A DNA stretch of 64,000 nt from Jannaschia sp. CCS1 (GTDB taxonomy: Bacteria > Pseudomonadota > Alphaproteobacteria > Rhodobacterales > Rhodobacteraceae): assembly GCF_000013565.1 (NCBI RefSeq), contig NC_007802.1:124001-188000 (forward strand), read 5' to 3'. The notes below the pieces were generated by a model that saw only the letters and a program-made list of their open reading frames with translations, was not told the DNA's origin and ran no database searches. The position numbers were made by a program, and so were the translations under genes. Position 1 is the first letter of the stretch. Every line of letters starts with the position of its first letter. This document shows positions 61,217 to 64,000 of this stretch, in pieces.

Positions 61217-61732
61217 ATGTCCGACGCCTCTGCAAACGGCGACGCAACCGAAGGCGCCGCACCGGCCGCCGCTCAACTTCCCAAGATGCAAATTCTTGGC
61301 CAGTTCATTCGCGATCTGTCGTTTGAGAATGCCGCCGTGCAATATGGAACGGCGACCCAAGGACAGCCTGACATACAAGTTCAGGTCGCACTGGATGCGC
61401 GAAAGCGCACGGTTGATAACCAATACGACGTCATCATGAAACTCAAGATCGAGAGCAAAACCAAGGACGAAGATGCGCCAAAGTCGATTTTCCTGATCGA
61501 GCTTGAATATGGCGGCGTCTTCCTAATCGAGAATATCGCCGAGCAGCAGCTGCACCCGTTCCTGATGATCGAGTGTCCCAGGATGCTGTTCCCGTTCGTG
61601 CGTCGCATCATCTCGGACATGACGCGTGACGGCGGATACCCACCGCTGAACCTGGATCAGATCGATTTTGTAGCGCTCTATCGCCAGCAGATCGCCGCTC
61701 GTCAGGCGCAACAGCCTGTTGGAACCGCTTGA
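61217..61732 (+). CDS. secB: protein-export chaperone SecB
   Basis: SecB keeps preproteins unfolded and hands them to SecA. The 171-residue protein has an alanine-rich N-terminus of about 20 residues, then the conserved FIRDLSFENAAVQ, FLIELEYGGVFLIEN, HPFLMIECPRMLFPFVR and the C-terminal LDQIDFVALYRQQIA. AAGGAG lies before the ATG. Its stop is one base from the convergent dnaQ stop. Confidence 0.97.
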   Translation: MSDASANGDATEGAAPAAAQLPKMQILGQFIRDLSFENAAVQYGTATQGQPDIQVQVALDARKRTVDNQYDVIMKLKIESKTKDEDAPKSIFLIELEYGGVFLIENIAEQQLHPFLMIECPRMLFPFVRRIISDMTRDGGYPPLNLDQIDFVALYRQQIAARQAQQPVGTA

Positions 61733-61733
61733 G

Positions 61734-62429
61734 TCAGCGGAATTTCGACCAGACGGTTTGATCACCCAAAGCATCGACAAAGGCTGCATGAGCGGCCTTT
61801 TCGACATCTGATAATCGGGTTGGTAGCGCGCTGGGGCGTGGACGCGGGCGCCAGTTTTCATCCTGCTGCTGGGTCGGTGTTGACTTGCTTTGGGACAGAC
61901 CAAAGTCCGGCTGTTTGCCGCCTGTCAGCTCCAGATACACCTCTGCCAAAATCTCGGAATCGAGCAAGGCCCCGTGCTTTTCCCGCGCTGAATTGTCGAT
62001 CCCAAACCGGCGACACAAAGCATCAAGCGATGCGGGAGAACCCGGGAACTTTTGACGAGCAATTTTCAGCGTGTCGAGCGCTTGATCGTTGGGAAGTGCG
62101 TGCTTGCCGGCCCATTCCAACTCGGCATTTAGGAAGCGCATGTCGAATTCAGCGTTGTGGATGACCATCTGGTCTCCACCCACGAAATCAAGAAAATCCT
62201 GGGCGATATCTGCAAAAATGGGCTTATCAGCCAGAAAATCTTCACCGATGCCATGAACATCAAACGCCTCTTTCGGCATGTCACGCTCAGGCTGGATATA
62301 TTGGTGATAGGTCTTGCCCGTGGGCACCTGATTGAAAATCTCTACGGCACCGATCTCCACGATACGGTGGCGCGGCATGTCGTAGGGGTTAAGACCGGTC
62401 GTTTCAGTATCGAGGACGATTTCACGCAT
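61734..62429 (-). CDS. dnaQ: DNA polymerase III epsilon subunit (proofreading exonuclease)
   Basis: DnaQ is the 3'-5' proofreading exonuclease of the replicative polymerase. The 231-residue protein has ExoI IVLDTETTGL (D7, E9), ExoII VIHNAEFDMRFLNAE, and ExoIII HGALLDSEILAEVYL, all acidic ligands present. The C-terminal tail (about residues 175-231) is the polymerase-binding part. It is in a minus-strand operon with coaE, aroE and maf. Confidence 0.96.
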   Translation of the reverse strand: MREIVLDTETTGLNPYDMPRHRIVEIGAVEIFNQVPTGKTYHQYIQPERDMPKEAFDVHGIGEDFLADKPIFADIAQDFLDFVGGDQMVIHNAEFDMRFLNAELEWAGKHALPNDQALDTLKIARQKFPGSPASLDALCRRFGIDNSAREKHGALLDSEILAEVYLELTGGKQPDFGLSQSKSTPTQQQDENWRPRPRPSALPTRLSDVEKAAHAAFVDALGDQTVWSKFR

Positions 62430-62432
62430 TCA

Positions 62433-63017
62433 TCATGTGCCTTCAGTCAACTTTGATACCAGATGTGCCACGTCTTGCCGGGTGCCGTCCAGCGTATCCG
62501 TCTCAATAACATATGTTGCGCGGGCACGCTTCTCGGCATCCGGCATCTGCCGCGAGAGCAGGTCATGCAGTGTGTCTTCGGACGTACCGCGAGCGAGGAC
62601 ACGACGGCGTTGTTCCTCAGGCGATGTCGTTACAACCAGCGTGGCGTCACAGGCCGCATCTCCACCGGTTTCAAAAAGTAACGGAATATCCAAAATGATG
62701 AGCGGGGCGGTGGAATGAATGTCGCGAAACATCGCGCGATCCTTGGCCACAAGGGGGTGAACGATGGCCTCAATCTGTTTGAGGAGGGAGGCATCGTCTG
62801 CGATGGCCGCGCGCAAAACCGCCCGGTCAATGGCCCCGTCTTTCATCGCACCGGGAACGAGAGCGTCGATTGGCGCGACGGCGGCACCGCCCCTAGCATA
62901 GAGCTTGTGAACGGTGGCATCAGCGTCCCATACCGGCACATCAAGGTCACGAAACATCGCGGCTGTCGTGCTTTTACCCATCCCGATGGAGCCCGTGAGA
63001 CCGAGAGCAAAACTCAT
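62433..63017 (-). CDS. coaE: dephospho-CoA kinase
   Basis: CoaE performs the last step of coenzyme A synthesis. The 194-residue protein has the P-loop GLTGSIGMGKSTTAAMF (about residues 6-22), DVPVWDADATVHKLY, and the lid region LARGTSEDTLHDLLSRQMPDAEKRARATYVIE. Its start overlaps the aroE stop by four bases. Confidence 0.96.
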   Translation of the reverse strand: MSFALGLTGSIGMGKSTTAAMFRDLDVPVWDADATVHKLYARGGAAVAPIDALVPGAMKDGAIDRAVLRAAIADDASLLKQIEAIVHPLVAKDRAMFRDIHSTAPLIILDIPLLFETGGDAACDATLVVTTSPEEQRRRVLARGTSEDTLHDLLSRQMPDAEKRARATYVIETDTLDGTRQDVAHLVSKLTEGT

Positions 63018-63850
63018 CCGGCCAGCACAGCTTCGCGAAGGTCCTCATCAACGGTCGGCGTGTAATTGAACCATCGCTCAAACCCGGGAACCGCTTGATG
63101 AAGCAGCATACCGAGGCCATCGACTGTCTCACATCCGCGTATGCTCGCGTCTCTCAGAAGGTTCGTTTGTAGCGGGGCGTAAACGATGTCTGTCACCACA
63201 GTGGGCGGCGAAAGTCGTGACAAGTCTAAAGACAGAGGACTTTGGCCCGCCATTCCCAGGGACGTGGTATTCACGATCAGGGCCGCATCGCCGATGAGGT
63301 CTGGAATATGGGTCCAATCGGATGGAGACACCCGGGCCCCAAACTGTTCTTTCAGTCCATCGGCCCGGGCCCGCGTCCTGTTGGCCACATGAACGACCGG
63401 AGCCCCGTCGGACACAAGCGCAGACACGATGGCTTTCGCCGCACCGCCGGACCCCAAGACAAGCGCTGGCCCCGCGGAGGCGGACCAACCAGGCAAGGCT
63501 TGGCGAATATTGGACAGGAACCCCATACCATCAGTGTTGTCTGCCTGTATCTGTTCGTTTGCGGTGAAGGTCAGAGTATTGGCCGCGCCGATCAACGCGG
63601 CCCGGTCCGTGACAGAATCAGCGATGGACAGGACATGTTCCTTGTGCGGCAGGGTCACGTTCACCCCGACGAACCCCATTAGCGGTAACGTTCTTAGGAC
63701 CGTCTCCAGATTGGCATGATTAACGTGCAAAGGAACATAATGGCCCTGCAGCCCGTACCGCCGCAACCAATGACCGTGCAAACGCGGCGACAGGGAGTGA
63801 GAAATCGGATCACCGATCACACCGGCGAGGGGAATGGTGTCTCTGGTCAT
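63014..63850 (-). CDS. aroE: shikimate dehydrogenase
   Basis: AroE reduces 3-dehydroshikimate with NADPH in aromatic amino acid synthesis. The 278-residue protein has the substrate site [15 protein letters not shown], catalytic Lys70 in [11 protein letters not shown], Asp107 in ADNTDGMGF, and the nucleotide motif [18 protein letters not shown] 63850 overlaps the maf stop (ATGA); an upstream in-frame ATG at 63922 is within maf. Confidence 0.96.
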   Translation of the reverse strand: MTRDTIPLAGVIGDPISHSLSPRLHGHWLRRYGLQGHYVPLHVNHANLETVLRTLPLMGFVGVNVTLPHKEHVLSIADSVTDRAALIGAANTLTFTANEQIQADNTDGMGFLSNIRQALPGWSASAGPALVLGSGGAAKAIVSALVSDGAPVVHVANRTRARADGLKEQFGARVSPSDWTHIPDLIGDAALIVNTTSLGMAGQSPLSLDLSRLSPPTVVTDIVYAPLQTNLLRDASIRGCETVDGLGMLLHQAVPGFERWFNYTPTVDEDLREAVLAG

Positions 63851-64000
63851 GGCGCTACCATCCCGCGCATTCGGAGATAGGACAAGACCTGGAGCAGCGG
63901 CAAGCCGAGAACGGAGAACCAATCACCCTCGATCCGGGAGAAGAGCTGCGCCCCCAATCCTTCGGCATGATACGCGCCCACAGAGCTTGAAACATCCGGC
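63847..64000 (-). CDS. maf: Maf-family nucleotide pyrophosphatase, C-terminal part, cut by window edge
   Basis: The last 50 residues are present, ending MRGMVAP. The stretch [39 protein letters not shown] is the conserved C-terminus of Maf proteins, which hydrolyse non-canonical or modified nucleoside triphosphates. Its TGA overlaps the aroE ATG. The 5' part lies beyond base 64000. Confidence 0.88.
   Translation of the reverse strand, partial: PDVSSSVGAYHAEGLGAQLFSRIEGDWFSVLGLPLLQVLSYLRMRGMVAP

Overview
The window is a 64-kb piece of a GC-rich alphaproteobacterial chromosome that holds an apparently complete photosynthesis gene cluster (about 8.2-54.1 kb) between ordinary housekeeping genes. 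The organism is most likely a Rhodobacteraceae member of the Roseobacter/Jannaschia type that makes bacteriochlorophyll a and spheroidenone. Three things point there: the spheroidene-pathway carotenoid set (crtA, B, I, C, D, E, F); a puf operon ending in a tetraheme cytochrome gene (pufC) rather than pufX; and an oxygen-dependent cyclase (acsF plus the small bciE-like gene) with no bchE seen here. This gene content fits an aerobic anoxygenic phototroph. Species cannot be named from the sequence alone.

Layout. 0-8.2 kb: end of an ABC permease gene, leuC, an MscS channel, a thiamine-diphosphate enzyme, an FMN reductase, a divergent pair that looks like the two halves of MnmC, and an EamA transporter. 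8.2-15.2 kb: crtB-crtI (minus) diverging from crtA-bchI-bchD-bchO (plus). 15.2-31.3 kb: a 16-kb minus-strand gene run, bchF-N-B-H-L-M-lhaA-puhA-B-C-bciE-acsF-puhE-hemA-cytochrome c. 31.6-37.9 kb: plus-strand ppaA/aerR, ppsR/crtJ, bchG, a PucC-family transporter, bchP and idi, then a small unknown secreted protein. 38.3-51.6 kb: minus-strand crtE-crtF, bchC-X-Y-Z, pufQ-B-A-L-M-C and dxs. 51.7-54.1 kb: plus-strand crtD-crtC. 54.1-64 kb: hslV, a membrane protein gene, hslU, a lipoprotein hydrolase, smr, mltA, a Tim44-like gene, fxsA, secB, dnaQ, coaE, aroE and the end of maf.

How it works together. dxs, idi and crtE supply isoprenoid precursors. hemA feeds tetrapyrrole synthesis. BchI/D/H, BchM, AcsF/BciE, BchL/N/B, BchX/Y/Z, BchF, BchC, BchG and BchP carry the pathway from protoporphyrin to phytylated bacteriochlorophyll a. 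CrtE/B/I/C/D/F/A make spheroidenone. PufB/A/L/M/C and PuhA form the LH1-reaction centre, with LhaA, PuhB, PuhC and PuhE as assembly factors. No puc (LH2) genes are in the window.

Regulation is readable. Ten perfect TGT-N12-ACA palindromes (the PpsR/CrtJ operator pattern) plus one with a single mismatch lie in the promoter gaps crtI/crtA, bchF/ppaA, ppsR/bchG, crtF/bchC and crtE/crtD, and the genes for PpsR and its antirepressor PpaA sit in the middle of the cluster. I found no insertion sequence, prophage, CRISPR array, rRNA or tRNA. I did not find a wholly undescribed system. The points most worth a second look are the missing canonical start of crtC, the operator next to ppaA, the hairpin that can cover the Shine-Dalgarno of the orphan secreted protein, the REP-like hairpin between bchB and bchN, and the membrane-protein gene between hslV and hslU.
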